The notes beneath the pieces are model-generated. The model did no database searches. It saw only the letters and a list, made by a program, of their open reading frames with translations, and was not told the DNA's origin. Made by a program: the position numbers and the translations under genes. Positions 9,657 through 18,710 of a stretch of 64,000 nt of DNA are shown one piece after another. Numbering within the stretch: the first letter of the stretch is position 1; each line of letters opens with the position of its first letter. This DNA comes from Roseobacter sp. (GTDB lineage Bacteria; Pseudomonadota; Alphaproteobacteria; Rhodobacterales; Rhodobacteraceae): NCBI GenBank assembly GCA_002731875.1, contig PCCY01000019.1:71666-135665 (forward strand), in the 5' to 3' direction.

Positions 9657-11261
9657 ATGAATGATCAACTGGAATATATGACCGGTCAAGTTGCCAAAGG
9701 CACGATGACCCGCCGGGAATTCGTTGGCCGCGCTGCGGCCTTGGGTGTAACCGCCGCTGTCGCGAATTCCATGCTTGCCAACAATGCCAAAGCCGCCGCC
9801 CACGAGGCACCGGTTCGCGGTGGCACTCTCAAGGTCGGATCATCTGGCGGAGAGTCGACCAACACGCTTGATCCGGCTTTGACAGCATCGGAAGTGCCGC
9901 TTGATAACCTGCGCCACCTCTACGAAACACTGGTCGAGGTGAACCCGGCGGGCGAAGTTGAACCACGCATGGCCGAAAGCTTTGAGGCTTCTGCCGACGC
10001 GAAAACATGGGCTTTCAAAATCCGCAAAGGGATCCAGTTCCATAACGGCAAGGACATGACCCCCGAAGACGTGCTGAAAACCATGCAGCGTCACTCGGAC
10101 GAAAACAGCCAGTCAGGTGCGTTGGGCATCATGCGCGGCATCGAAAACATGAAGGTCGACGGCGACAACTTGATCGTCGAACTGGGCGTGGGCAACGCTG
10201 ACCTGCCCTACCTCATGGCCGATTATCACCTGATGATCCAGCCCGATGGCGGCATGGATAACCCCGGTGCCGGTATCGGTACAGGCCCCTATACGCTGGA
10301 AGTCGATGAACCCGGCGTGCGCCACGGCTTCAAGCGCAACGAAAACTACTGGGACGCCGACAACCGCGGCTTTACCGACTATAACGAAGTTCTGGTGCTG
10401 AACGATGCGACGGCCCGTACTGCGGCGCTGCAATCCGGTCAGGTCAACATGATCAACCGCGTTGACCCCAAGGTCGCGGCCCTGCTGGACCGCGCGCCGA
10501 ACCTGAGCGTCAAATCTGTCTCTGGACGGGGCCACTATGTGTTTATCGCCCATATCGATACAGCACCCTTCGATAACAATGATCTGCGCCTGGCTCTGAA
10601 ATATGCGATCAACCGCGAAGAAATGGTTGATAAGATCCTGCGTGGCTATGGATCTATCGGGAACGACATGCCGATCAACGCGTCGTATCCGCTGTTTGAC
10701 GAATCGATCCCACAGCGCGAACACTCGATCGAGAAGGCAAAAGAGCATTACGCAAAATCCGGTCACGACGGCAGCCCGATCATCCTGCGCGTGTCGGATG
10801 GAGCTTTCCCCGGCGCCGTGGATGCCGCTTCGCTGTTCCAGGAATCGGCCAAAGCCGCCGGTATTCCGCTGGAAATCAAGCGCGAGCCTAATGACGGTTA
10901 TTGGTCGGAAGTCTGGAATGTGAAGCCGTTCTGCGCCTCTTACTGGGGTGGTCGTCCGGTGCAGGACCAGATGTATTCCACAGCCTACCTATCGACCGCC
11001 GACTGGAACGATACTCGTTGGAAACGCCCTGAATTCGATGCCATGCTGCTGGAAGCACGCGCCGAGCTGGACCAAGCCAAGCGCAAGGCAATCTATTCGA
11101 AGATGGGCATGATGCTGCATGACGAAGGCGGAGTCATCCTGCCGATGTTCAACGATTTTGTTGATGGTGTGGCCAACAACGTCGGCGGCTGGATCGAAGA
11201 CCCTAACTCGGAGCTGATGAACAACAAAGCTCCGATCAAATGCTGGGTCAAAGACGCATAA
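9657..11261 (+). CDS. ABC importer periplasmic binding protein, family 5 (peptide/opine type)
   Basis: This 534-residue solute-binding protein of SBP family 5 carries a twin-arginine signal (TRREFVGRAAALG) ending near AKAAA, so it is folded before export. The family landmarks are present: an early LDPALTASEVPLDNLRHLYE segment, W-x-F-x-I-R-K-G-I-x-F-H-N-G, and a central GTGPYTLE. A GGGAG ribosome site lies eight to nine bases before the ATG. It heads an operon with two permeases and a fused ATPase. The leader at 9538-9656 is AT-rich and contains a run of A residues but no clear terminator or operator. Family 5 proteins bind di- and oligopeptides, opines, glutathione or nickel; the sequence alone does not decide which. 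Confidence 0.92.
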   Translation: MNDQLEYMTGQVAKGTMTRREFVGRAAALGVTAAVANSMLANNAKAAAHEAPVRGGTLKVGSSGGESTNTLDPALTASEVPLDNLRHLYETLVEVNPAGEVEPRMAESFEASADAKTWAFKIRKGIQFHNGKDMTPEDVLKTMQRHSDENSQSGALGIMRGIENMKVDGDNLIVELGVGNADLPYLMADYHLMIQPDGGMDNPGAGIGTGPYTLEVDEPGVRHGFKRNENYWDADNRGFTDYNEVLVLNDATARTAALQSGQVNMINRVDPKVAALLDRAPNLSVKSVSGRGHYVFIAHIDTAPFDNNDLRLALKYAINREEMVDKILRGYGSIGNDMPINASYPLFDESIPQREHSIEKAKEHYAKSGHDGSPIILRVSDGAFPGAVDAASLFQESAKAAGIPLEIKREPNDGYWSEVWNVKPFCASYWGGRPVQDQMYSTAYLSTADWNDTRWKRPEFDAMLLEARAELDQAKRKAIYSKMGMMLHDEGGVILPMFNDFVDGVANNVGGWIEDPNSELMNNKAPIKCWVKDA

Positions 11262-11269
11262 GGTAACAT

Positions 11270-12232
11270 ATGCTTATGCACCCCGTACTGAAACTGATCG
11301 CCCAACGCTTAGCGTTGGGCCTTCTCCTGCTCTTTGCCGCGTCGGTCTTGATCTTCGCAGGGACCTCGATTTTGCCCGGCGACGTGGCACAATCCATATT
11401 AGGGCAGTCCGCCACGCCCGAAGCGCTGGCGAACATGCGTCGCGAACTTGGCCTGAACGACCCGGCCCTCACCCGATATTTCGCCTGGCTCGGTGGTGTG
11501 TTGCAGGGCGACCTGGGCACGGCATTGACCAACGGCCGCGACATCGCGGAAAGCCTCGGCGGTCGACTTAAAAATACCCTGTTTCTTGCCTTCTGGGCGG
11601 CCGCAATTTCGGTGCCGCTGGCAATTTTCCTTGGACTTCTGGCGGTTCGCTACAAGGATCGGTGGCCGGATAAACTCATTTCCGCGGTTACCCTGACTAC
11701 AATCTCTATTCCCGAATTCATGATCGGCTACGTACTGATCTATTGGATCGCGATCAAATGGCGGCTGTTTCCGTCGGTCGCGATCATCAACGACAGCATG
11801 AGCCTCGGTGAAAAGCTGAACGCCATCGCAATTCCGGTGATGGTGCTGACGCTGGTCGTACTGGCGCATATGATGCGGATGACCCGGGCCGCGATCCTGA
11901 ATGTGATGCAATCGGCCTATATCGAAACAGCCGAGCTCAAGGGCTTGGGCATGCTGAAAATCATCCGCAAACATGCTTTCCCCAACGCCATTGCCCCGAT
12001 CGTCAATGTGGTGATGCTGAACCTCGCGTATCTGGTGGTCGGTGTCGTTGTGGTCGAGGTGGTGTTCGCCTATCCGGGCATGGGGCAATATCTGGTCGAT
12101 CACGTCAGCAAACGTGATGTTCCGGTAGTGCAGGCTTCGGGCCTGATCTTCGCCGCGGTATATATCGGGCTGAACTTGGTTGCCGATATCGTTTCCATCC
12201 TTGCCAACCCGAGGCTGAGGCACCCGAAATGA
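11270..12232 (+). CDS. ABC importer permease, DppB/OppB type
   Basis: This 320-residue integral membrane protein has about six hydrophobic helices and a long periplasmic loop after helix 1, as in DppB/GsiC permeases. The cytoplasmic coupling motif (EAA loop) reads near IETAELKGLGMLKIIRKHAFPNA. It forms one half of the transmembrane channel for the family 5 binding protein encoded just upstream (8-base gap). Its stop overlaps the next permease start by four bases, so the two are probably made together. Confidence 0.93.
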   Translation: MLMHPVLKLIAQRLALGLLLLFAASVLIFAGTSILPGDVAQSILGQSATPEALANMRRELGLNDPALTRYFAWLGGVLQGDLGTALTNGRDIAESLGGRLKNTLFLAFWAAAISVPLAIFLGLLAVRYKDRWPDKLISAVTLTTISIPEFMIGYVLIYWIAIKWRLFPSVAIINDSMSLGEKLNAIAIPVMVLTLVVLAHMMRMTRAAILNVMQSAYIETAELKGLGMLKIIRKHAFPNAIAPIVNVVMLNLAYLVVGVVVVEVVFAYPGMGQYLVDHVSKRDVPVVQASGLIFAAVYIGLNLVADIVSILANPRLRHPK

Positions 12233-13044
12233 AGAATATCCCCATTTCAGCGATGATCGGCCTGTTTTTCACCGGGCTTTACTTTTTGATGGCGATTTTT
12301 GCGCCCCTGTTAGCCCCCTATGGCATGGCGGAAATCGTCGGCGACGTGTGGGAGCCTTCATCGTCGCAATTTCTGTTGGGGACGGACAGTATCGGGCGCG
12401 ACCTGCTGAGCCGGATGATCTATGGCGGGCGTACAACGATCTTTATCGCCACTGCCGCAACGATTCTCAGCTTTACGCTGGGGTCTGTGCTGGGGTTTTT
12501 CGCCGCGGTGTCCGGCGGCTGGGTAGATCAGGTGATCTCGCGGTTTGTCGATCTGATCATGTCGATCCCATCGCTGATTTTCGCGCTGGTGGTGTTGTCG
12601 GTGATGCCGACGACTGTCCCGATCCTCATCTTGCTGATGGGCCTGCTTGACAGTACGCGGGTCTACCGCTTGGCCCGCGCCGTTGCCGTGGATATCACGG
12701 TGATGGACTATGTAGAGGCCGCGCGTCTGCGGGGCGAAAAAATCGGCTGGATCATTTTCCGGGAAACGCTTCCCAATGCCCTCTCCCCGCTGGTCGCCGA
12801 GATGGGCCTGCGGTTTATCTTTGCGGTGTTGTTCGTTTCGACCCTGTCGTTCCTGGGCCTTGGCGTGCAACCCCCGCAGGCCGATTGGGGCGGCATCGTG
12901 AAAGAGAATAAAGAGGGTATCAACTACGGCATTCAAGCGGCGCTTTACCCTGCCTACGCCATTGCCACGTTGTGCATCTCGATCAACCTTGTTGCGGATT
13001 GGATCTTGAACCGCACCACATCGCTGAAAGGGGGCCGGGGATGA
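12229..13044 (+). CDS. ABC importer permease, DppC/OppC type
   Basis: The 271-residue membrane protein has an N-terminal helix, then the DppC hallmark region LLGTDSIGRDLLSRMIYGGR, then five further helices. The EAA loop is at VEAARLRGEKIGWIIFRETLPNA. It pairs with the upstream DppB-type permease. Both of its ends overlap neighbours by four bases (ATGA at 12229 and at 13041), a sign of tight translational coupling within the importer operon. Confidence 0.93.
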   Translation: MKNIPISAMIGLFFTGLYFLMAIFAPLLAPYGMAEIVGDVWEPSSSQFLLGTDSIGRDLLSRMIYGGRTTIFIATAATILSFTLGSVLGFFAAVSGGWVDQVISRFVDLIMSIPSLIFALVVLSVMPTTVPILILLMGLLDSTRVYRLARAVAVDITVMDYVEAARLRGEKIGWIIFRETLPNALSPLVAEMGLRFIFAVLFVSTLSFLGLGVQPPQADWGGIVKENKEGINYGIQAALYPAYAIATLCISINLVADWILNRTTSLKGGRG

Positions 13045-14678
13045 CCGAGCCACTTCTCAAGGTACGCGGCCTCAAAATCGGGGCAATAGCTTACCCGCCC
13101 GGCGAACGCCCGGTCGCGATCAAGATCGTGCACGGCGTCGATTTCGACCTAGAAGCCGGCAAGGTGCTCGGCCTCATCGGTGAATCCGGCGCAGGAAAAT
13201 CCACGATCGGGCTTTCGGCGATGGCCTATGGTCGCGGCGGGGTCGAAATCACCGGCGGCGAGGTCTGGGTCAATGGCCGCGATATCCTCAAGGAAAATCT
13301 GCGAAGCCTGCGCCGCCTTCGCGGAGCCGAAGTAACATATGTGTCGCAGTCCGCCGCGGCATCGTTCAACCCGGCCAAAAAGATCATGGACCAGGTGACC
13401 GAAGCGGCGATCTATCAAAACAAGTTTTCCAAATCCGAGGCAGAAGAGCGCGCGGTCGAGCTGTTTCGCAAACTCGGCCTGCCCGACCCGGAAAATATCG
13501 GCAACCGCTATCCTCACCAGGTATCCGGCGGCCAGTTACAACGCTGCATGACCGCGCTGGCACTGTGCCCTGAACCCGATCTGGTGGTCTTTGACGAACC
13601 AACCACAGCGCTGGACGTGACCACTCAGATTGATGTGCTGGCCGCCATCAAGGAAGCCATCGCGGCAACCGGCGTTGCAGCCTTGTATATCACGCATGAC
13701 CTCGCCGTGGTCGCACAGGTCAGCGACCACATCATGGTGCTGCAACAAGGCAAAATGGTAGAATACGGGACCACCGATCAAATCATCAACGCCCCGCAAG
13801 AAGAATATACCAAAGCGCTTGTTTCGGTTCGGTCGATCCGACACGAGGAAAAAACGCCGACCGATACGCCGGTGCTGAGGGTAGAAAACATCACCGCCCG
13901 CTATTCCGGTACGACCTTTGACGTTCTCAAGAAAATCAATGTCGATATTCACCCCGGCCAGACGCTCGCCGTTGTAGGTGAATCGGGATCCGGCAAATCC
14001 ACGCTTGCGCGGGTGATTACCGGCCTGTTGCCGCCAAGCGACGGGCAGATCACTTTTGACGGCCGCCAGTTGGCCCCTGCCCTGGCATCGCGCCCCATTG
14101 ATGACCTGCGCGAAATGCAGATGATCTATCAAATGGCGGACACCGCAATGAATCCGCGCCAGACCGTGGGGACGATCATCGGACGACCACTGGAATTTTA
14201 CTTTGGTCTGAAAGGCAAAGCCAAGCAAAAGCGCATCCAGGAATTACTGGATGAGATCGAACTGGGGGACGGATTTCAGGATCGCTACCCGGCAGAGCTG
14301 TCAGGCGGGCAAAAACAACGCGTCTGCATCGCCCGCGCGCTAGCCGCCAAACCCAAGCTGATCATCTGCGACGAGGTCACTTCGGCACTCGACCCGCTGG
14401 TTGCTGACGGTATTCTCAAGCTATTGCTGAACCTTCAGAAAATAGAAGACGTCGCCTATCTGTTCATCACCCATGACCTGGCGACAGTAAAAGCCATCGC
14501 CGACAGCATCGCGGTGATGTATCAAGGAGAAGTCGTGCGCTATGGCTCGAAGAGCCAGGTTCTATCACCGCCGTTTGACGACTACACCGACCTGCTTCTC
14601 AGCTCTGTGCCGGAGATGAAAATCGGTTGGCTGGAAGAAACCATTGAACATCGGCGCATGGAAAGTGCAGGCAACTAG
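13041..14678 (+). CDS. Fused double ATPase of peptide-type ABC importer (DppD-DppF fusion)
   Basis: The 545-residue protein contains two complete ABC domains in tandem. Domain 1 has Walker A GESGAGKS, signature VSGGQ and Walker B VVFDEPTTALD. Domain 2 (from about residue 275) has Walker A GESGSGKS, signature LSGGQ and Walker B IICDEVTSALD. Both keep their switch His (ITHDLA). It therefore supplies both nucleotide-binding sites that DppD and DppF give separately in other systems, as GsiA does for glutathione import. The ATG at 13041 overlaps the permease stop by four bases; the longer open frame back to 12972 lies inside the permease gene and is rejected. Confidence 0.93.
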   Translation: MTEPLLKVRGLKIGAIAYPPGERPVAIKIVHGVDFDLEAGKVLGLIGESGAGKSTIGLSAMAYGRGGVEITGGEVWVNGRDILKENLRSLRRLRGAEVTYVSQSAAASFNPAKKIMDQVTEAAIYQNKFSKSEAEERAVELFRKLGLPDPENIGNRYPHQVSGGQLQRCMTALALCPEPDLVVFDEPTTALDVTTQIDVLAAIKEAIAATGVAALYITHDLAVVAQVSDHIMVLQQGKMVEYGTTDQIINAPQEEYTKALVSVRSIRHEEKTPTDTPVLRVENITARYSGTTFDVLKKINVDIHPGQTLAVVGESGSGKSTLARVITGLLPPSDGQITFDGRQLAPALASRPIDDLREMQMIYQMADTAMNPRQTVGTIIGRPLEFYFGLKGKAKQKRIQELLDEIELGDGFQDRYPAELSGGQKQRVCIARALAAKPKLIICDEVTSALDPLVADGILKLLLNLQKIEDVAYLFITHDLATVKAIADSIAVMYQGEVVRYGSKSQVLSPPFDDYTDLLLSSVPEMKIGWLEETIEHRRMESAGN

Positions 14679-14743
14679 CGACATCCGGTTTGGCATCGTA
14701 CACACAAGACTTACAGTTTAACCAAGCATCGCCGAGGTAAGTG

Positions 14744-15580
14744 ATGAAGAATAAACTCCTGCTGATCATTCTCGATGGTGTGCCCCATCGAAACTTTCGT
14801 CGCCTGTTTGGCAATCTGGAAGGCTGGGTCGACAGCGGCGATGCCCGCGTGTGGACGCAGCGCGCGGTCCTGCCGTCCATTTCGGCGTCCTGCTACGCAT
14901 CAATCCATACGGGCGTTGCGCCCGCAGAACATGGGTGCACGGGCAATGGGAACGTCTTTCGATTAAAGCACAAGGATGTATTTGCCCAGGTGCGTGCAGC
15001 GGGTGGCGTCACCGGTGCCGTGACCCATTCGTTTTGGTCAGAGTTCTTTAACCGCCACCCGTTCGACTACGTGCGCGATATCGAATACGATGAACCTGAA
15101 AGCGACACGATCAACCATGGGCGGTTTCACACCATGACGGGTTATGGGCTGATCAACCAGATGACGCCCTCTGATGTCGATCTTTTCGGTACGCTCACCA
15201 ATCTGGCGGCGCGGTTTGGGCTGAATTACGGGATTCTGCACACCTGTACGCTCGACAGCATGGGTCATCGCTTTTTCCACGACTGTCAGGAAATGGACCA
15301 CGCCTGTGCGGTCATGGACGAGATGCTGGCCCCCTTCATCCCGAAATGGCGCGCCATGGGGTACGAGGTGATTGTCACGGCTGACCACGGCCAAGACGAG
15401 CGCGGCCATCATGGCGGGCGCGGTGCATCGCAGCAAGAAACCGCGCTGTATTATTTCGGCGATGCCGAGGGGCCGTCCGAGGATACGGTGATAGACCAGT
15501 TGCAACTGGCCCCGACGATCCTGAAGCGTCTGGGTGCACCTGTCGCTGATACGATGAAGGCCAAGTCGTTTCTCAAGTAG
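14744..15580 (+). CDS. Alkaline-phosphatase-superfamily phosphodiesterase (NPP / phosphonoacetate hydrolase-like)
   Basis: This 278-residue protein belongs to the type I phosphodiesterase/nucleotide pyrophosphatase branch. The two-metal site is visible: Asp in IILDGV, a nucleophile Ser in the PSISASCYASIHTG region, Asp and His in TLDSMGH, Asp-His in TADHG, and a nearby His in GHHGG. There is no signal peptide, so it is probably cytoplasmic. The ATG at 14744 follows GAGG by six bases; a GTG at 14741 is less likely. It lies 65 bases after the ABC ATPase on the same strand and may hydrolyse an imported phosphodiester or phosphonate. It ends convergently, overlapping the next gene's stop by eight bases. 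Confidence 0.83.
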   Translation: MKNKLLLIILDGVPHRNFRRLFGNLEGWVDSGDARVWTQRAVLPSISASCYASIHTGVAPAEHGCTGNGNVFRLKHKDVFAQVRAAGGVTGAVTHSFWSEFFNRHPFDYVRDIEYDEPESDTINHGRFHTMTGYGLINQMTPSDVDLFGTLTNLAARFGLNYGILHTCTLDSMGHRFFHDCQEMDHACAVMDEMLAPFIPKWRAMGYEVIVTADHGQDERGHHGGRGASQQETALYYFGDAEGPSEDTVIDQLQLAPTILKRLGAPVADTMKAKSFLK

Positions 15581-16517
15581 CGGCTTTGGTCGCCTGATCG
15601 CCGGCACCCATGTCCTTGATCGCGGATGTGACCGTATCAAAGAACGCAGCCGCGCGACGCGACATGGTTCTGGCTCGCAAACAACCGTGTACCAACCCCT
15701 TGGTCTCGATCCATACCGCTTGGCCGCCCGCGGCCTGTATGGCGTCCCGGTACGCTTCTCCGTCGCTTGACAACGGGTCACATTCCACAGTCAGGATCGC
15801 AGTAGGCGGCAAGCCAGAGAAGTCGGTGTCGTGCAGCGGAGCATAGCGCGGGTCTCTCTCGGGGGGCGTGCCTCCGGACCTGACTTGCTGATAGAATTCC
15901 ATATCGGCGACCGTCAGCTGCGGCGCGGTGGCGTGGGTCACGTAGCTGCCCTGCCCGCGATCGCCGCCCAGGCCGGGATATATCAGCACCTGCCCGGTTA
16001 TACGCCCGTCTATCCGCCCTCGGGCGTAATGTGCCACGGCCGCGGCCAGGTTCCCACCGGCGCTGTCTCCGGCCAGAACGATGCGCCCCGGGAAGGCAGC
16101 CGCTATGGCACCAAAAGCCGTCCACGCATCATTGAAACAGCCTGGGAAAACCACTTCGGGTGCCAGTCCGTAATCGACCGAAACGACCCGGTACCCCGTG
16201 GTGGCGCAAATCTCGGCACAGATGTCGTCGTGACTTTCCAGCCCGCCCACGACAAAGCCGCCGCCGTGATGGTACACCACCGTGGCAGCCATCGCGCCGT
16301 TTTCGTAAAGCCGACAGGGAACTCCGCCGAACTGCACATCGGACGTCACCACGCCGTCAGGATGAGGCTGATGAAAGGCAGCGCACATATCGTCATAGAC
16401 CGCGCGCTGCTGTTCGATCGTCAATCCGGTAGCGTCGGGCGGATAAAATTCGTCTGACCTATCCAAATAAGCCCAGACTTCTTCATCCAGCAAAACGCGG
16501 TAGTCGGGTCGTGTCAT
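15573..16517 (-). CDS. Alpha/beta hydrolase, hormone-sensitive-lipase (HSL) type
   Basis: The 314-residue enzyme shows the HSL family oxyanion motif HGGGF, the nucleophile elbow GDSAGG, an acid Asp in VECDPLSSD, and a base His in LVHGC. Such proteins hydrolyse short-chain carboxyl esters or amides in the cytoplasm. No signal peptide is seen. The ATG at 16517 overlaps the stop of the acyl-CoA synthetase gene by four bases, so the two form an operon. A plausible sequence would be ester hydrolysis followed by CoA activation of the released acid, but no substrate is indicated. Confidence 0.88.
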   Translation of the reverse strand: MTRPDYRVLLDEEVWAYLDRSDEFYPPDATGLTIEQQRAVYDDMCAAFHQPHPDGVVTSDVQFGGVPCRLYENGAMAATVVYHHGGGFVVGGLESHDDICAEICATTGYRVVSVDYGLAPEVVFPGCFNDAWTAFGAIAAAFPGRIVLAGDSAGGNLAAAVAHYARGRIDGRITGQVLIYPGLGGDRGQGSYVTHATAPQLTVADMEFYQQVRSGGTPPERDPRYAPLHDTDFSGLPPTAILTVECDPLSSDGEAYRDAIQAAGGQAVWIETKGLVHGCLRARTMSRRAAAFFDTVTSAIKDMGAGDQATKAAT

Positions 16518-18391
16518 GCAGGCTCCCATTTGCAAATGAACACATCCAACGCCGCGCCGACCTCGGTTTCGGATGCTCCGTTCATCTTGACCTGGGCGAC
16601 CAACCCACGCTTCTTGTCATCGATCACTGACACCACACGCGCAGACGAACCGGCGCTTTCAAGGGTTTCATTATACACCCGCGTGATGGCGCTTTTACGC
16701 AGGTCGGGCTTGAATATCTTACCCACAGCGGTCTTTGGCAATTCGTCCATGATGACCAGATGCTTGGGCTGAGCGGCACGTTCGTGTACCTTTTCCTTGC
16801 AGAAATCCATCAGCTCCTGTTCGGACACCGAAGCCCCGCCCACCAATTCCACGAAAGCACAGGGGACCTCTCCTGCATGTGCGTCGGGCTGGCCTATCGC
16901 ACCGGCGAAAGCGACAGCCTCATGGCCCAACAGCGCCTCTTCGATTTCGGCAGGGTCGATGTTGTGCCCCCCCCGGATGATCAAATCCTTGGCGCGGCCA
17001 GTGATCCACAGGTATTGATCCGCATCAATGCGCCCCAGATCGCCAGTGCGCAGGTATTCGTCTTTGTAATACAGGTCTTTATTCTTGTCGGCTTCGGTAT
17101 AGGTATTACCTACAAAGACACCGGGGTTCGAGATGCATATCTCTCCGATCTCGTCCACGCCAGCCTCGACCAAGCCTGCCTCGGTGCTCTTGATGATCTT
17201 GACGTCTGTATAAGGAAACGTAATCCCGATACTCCCGACCTTCTTTACCCCATCGGTCGGGTTACACGACACAAGGCAGGTCGCTTCGGTCAGCCCGTAA
17301 CCTTCGACCAGCGTTATGCCGGTCGCTTTCTCAAAGCGGCGAAACAGCTCAAGAGGGAGCGGTGCAGACCCCGAAAATGCAGTCTTAACGGTGGAAATAT
17401 CAGCATTGATCGGCCGCTGCATCGTGGCCGAGATCGCGGTCGGGACAGTGATGATGAAGGTGATTTTCCAACGCTCCACCAACTTCCAGAAATTGTCGAA
17501 AACCCCGTCACCGCGATAGCCCTGCGGGGTGGGGAACACCACATGCGCGCCCGAAGTGACAGCCGCCATCAAGATCACGTGACACGCGAAAACATGGAAC
17601 AACGGCAGCGGACACATGATGTTGTCCTCTTCCGTATACAGCAGGGTGTGGCCCAACCATCCATTATAGACCATGCCGGAATACTTGTGCTGCGCCACCT
17701 TTGGCATACCGGTCGTTCCGCCGGTATGGAAGTAAAACGCCACCCGATCCTGCTGAGGATCGTCAAAGGTCAGATCCGTCGGCTGTTTCGCGATTTCGGC
17801 ATTGAAATTCTTGTAGTTGGCCTGATTTGTCACGCCCAGCTTTGGCCGGATCAAAGGCACGATCCATGATTTCGGTGCGGTCAGATAACGGCAAAGATCC
17901 ACCTCGAGCACGGTGGTCACGTTGGGCGCCAGTTTGACGGCTTCGGCGGTTTTTTCGGCGACATCTGTTTTGGGGAAAGGCCGCAGGGTGACAACCACCT
18001 TGGCGTTTGTTTCGCGAAGGATCGACCCGATCTGTTCGGCATCCAGCAGCGGGTTGATCGGGTTGGCGATACCCGCGACGGCGCCGCCCAGCAAGGTTAT
18101 CACTGTCTCGTTGCAGTTGGGCAGCACGTATGCGACCACATCCGACGGCCCAACCCCAAGCGAGCGGAACAGGTTGGCCGCGCGCCCCACCTGCCCCCGA
18201 AGCTGCGCCCAACTCAAGGTTTCGGCATGGTCTTTCGGGCCCGATAACAGTTGAAAGCTGATGGCATCATGGCTGGGAAACTTTCCTGCCGTTCCGCTCA
18301 GCAGGCTCCATAGCGTCTTGGGGACGTCGCGATCTTCCCACGGCATCTCAGCCTCGATAGCATTACGGTCTTCAATCCCGGCAAATGTCAT
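16514..18391 (-). CDS. Acyl-CoA synthetase (AMP-forming, long/medium-chain type)
   Basis: The 625-residue protein is an adenylate-forming ligase with the P-loop-like TGGTTGMPK, the A5 motif YGLTEAT, the A7 motif YLRTGDLG, and the catalytic Lys near AVGKIFKPDLR. It activates a carboxylic acid to its CoA thioester, with the acid unknown. The start MTFAGIEDRN at 18391 is preceded by a strong GGAGG six bases away; the frame continues 13 codons upstream without a ribosome site. It is followed with a four-base overlap by the HSL-type hydrolase. Length is typical of long-chain acyl-CoA synthetases with an extended N-terminal domain. Confidence 0.9.
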   Translation of the reverse strand: MTFAGIEDRNAIEAEMPWEDRDVPKTLWSLLSGTAGKFPSHDAISFQLLSGPKDHAETLSWAQLRGQVGRAANLFRSLGVGPSDVVAYVLPNCNETVITLLGGAVAGIANPINPLLDAEQIGSILRETNAKVVVTLRPFPKTDVAEKTAEAVKLAPNVTTVLEVDLCRYLTAPKSWIVPLIRPKLGVTNQANYKNFNAEIAKQPTDLTFDDPQQDRVAFYFHTGGTTGMPKVAQHKYSGMVYNGWLGHTLLYTEEDNIMCPLPLFHVFACHVILMAAVTSGAHVVFPTPQGYRGDGVFDNFWKLVERWKITFIITVPTAISATMQRPINADISTVKTAFSGSAPLPLELFRRFEKATGITLVEGYGLTEATCLVSCNPTDGVKKVGSIGITFPYTDVKIIKSTEAGLVEAGVDEIGEICISNPGVFVGNTYTEADKNKDLYYKDEYLRTGDLGRIDADQYLWITGRAKDLIIRGGHNIDPAEIEEALLGHEAVAFAGAIGQPDAHAGEVPCAFVELVGGASVSEQELMDFCKEKVHERAAQPKHLVIMDELPKTAVGKIFKPDLRKSAITRVYNETLESAGSSARVVSVIDDKKRGLVAQVKMNGASETEVGAALDVFICKWEPA

Positions 18392-18710
18392 ATATTCCTC
18401 CCTGTCGGTGCAGTTTGCCTGCATCCTCATTCCCTACGATCAAAGATGATGGCAAATGGAACCTTGCGCAAGCATTTGCGTCGTCAGACAAGCGTCTAGG
18501 CGGCCATTTGACCCAACGGAATGGAGGAAAACATCACGACGACGATGTTCACAACACCCTTTTTGCGGGAATGTAATATATAGTGCTTTCTCAACGAGGT
18601 GAGCCGGTTCACCCGTCCCTGGCCCGGCCGCTGACGCCGTCACCGATAACCAGACCCCATGCGAACCAACACTGTTTTGGTGCGCTTTGATCCTTCGGAC
18701 TATCTTGGCG
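18392..18710. other. Intergenic region upstream of the acyl-CoA synthetase gene
   Basis: These 319 bases lie between the end of the MsbA-like exporter gene and the acyl-CoA synthetase start, both on the minus strand. They should carry the promoter of the synthetase/hydrolase pair and any terminator for the exporter. Open frames here are short and lack protein-like composition. I saw no tRNA, strong hairpin with a T-run, or recognised operator. Confidence 0.45.

Noticed and set aside
16760-17869. A 369-codon open frame opposite the acyl-CoA synthetase
   Set aside because: It is antisense to a gene with all adenylation motifs and has no protein-like domain.
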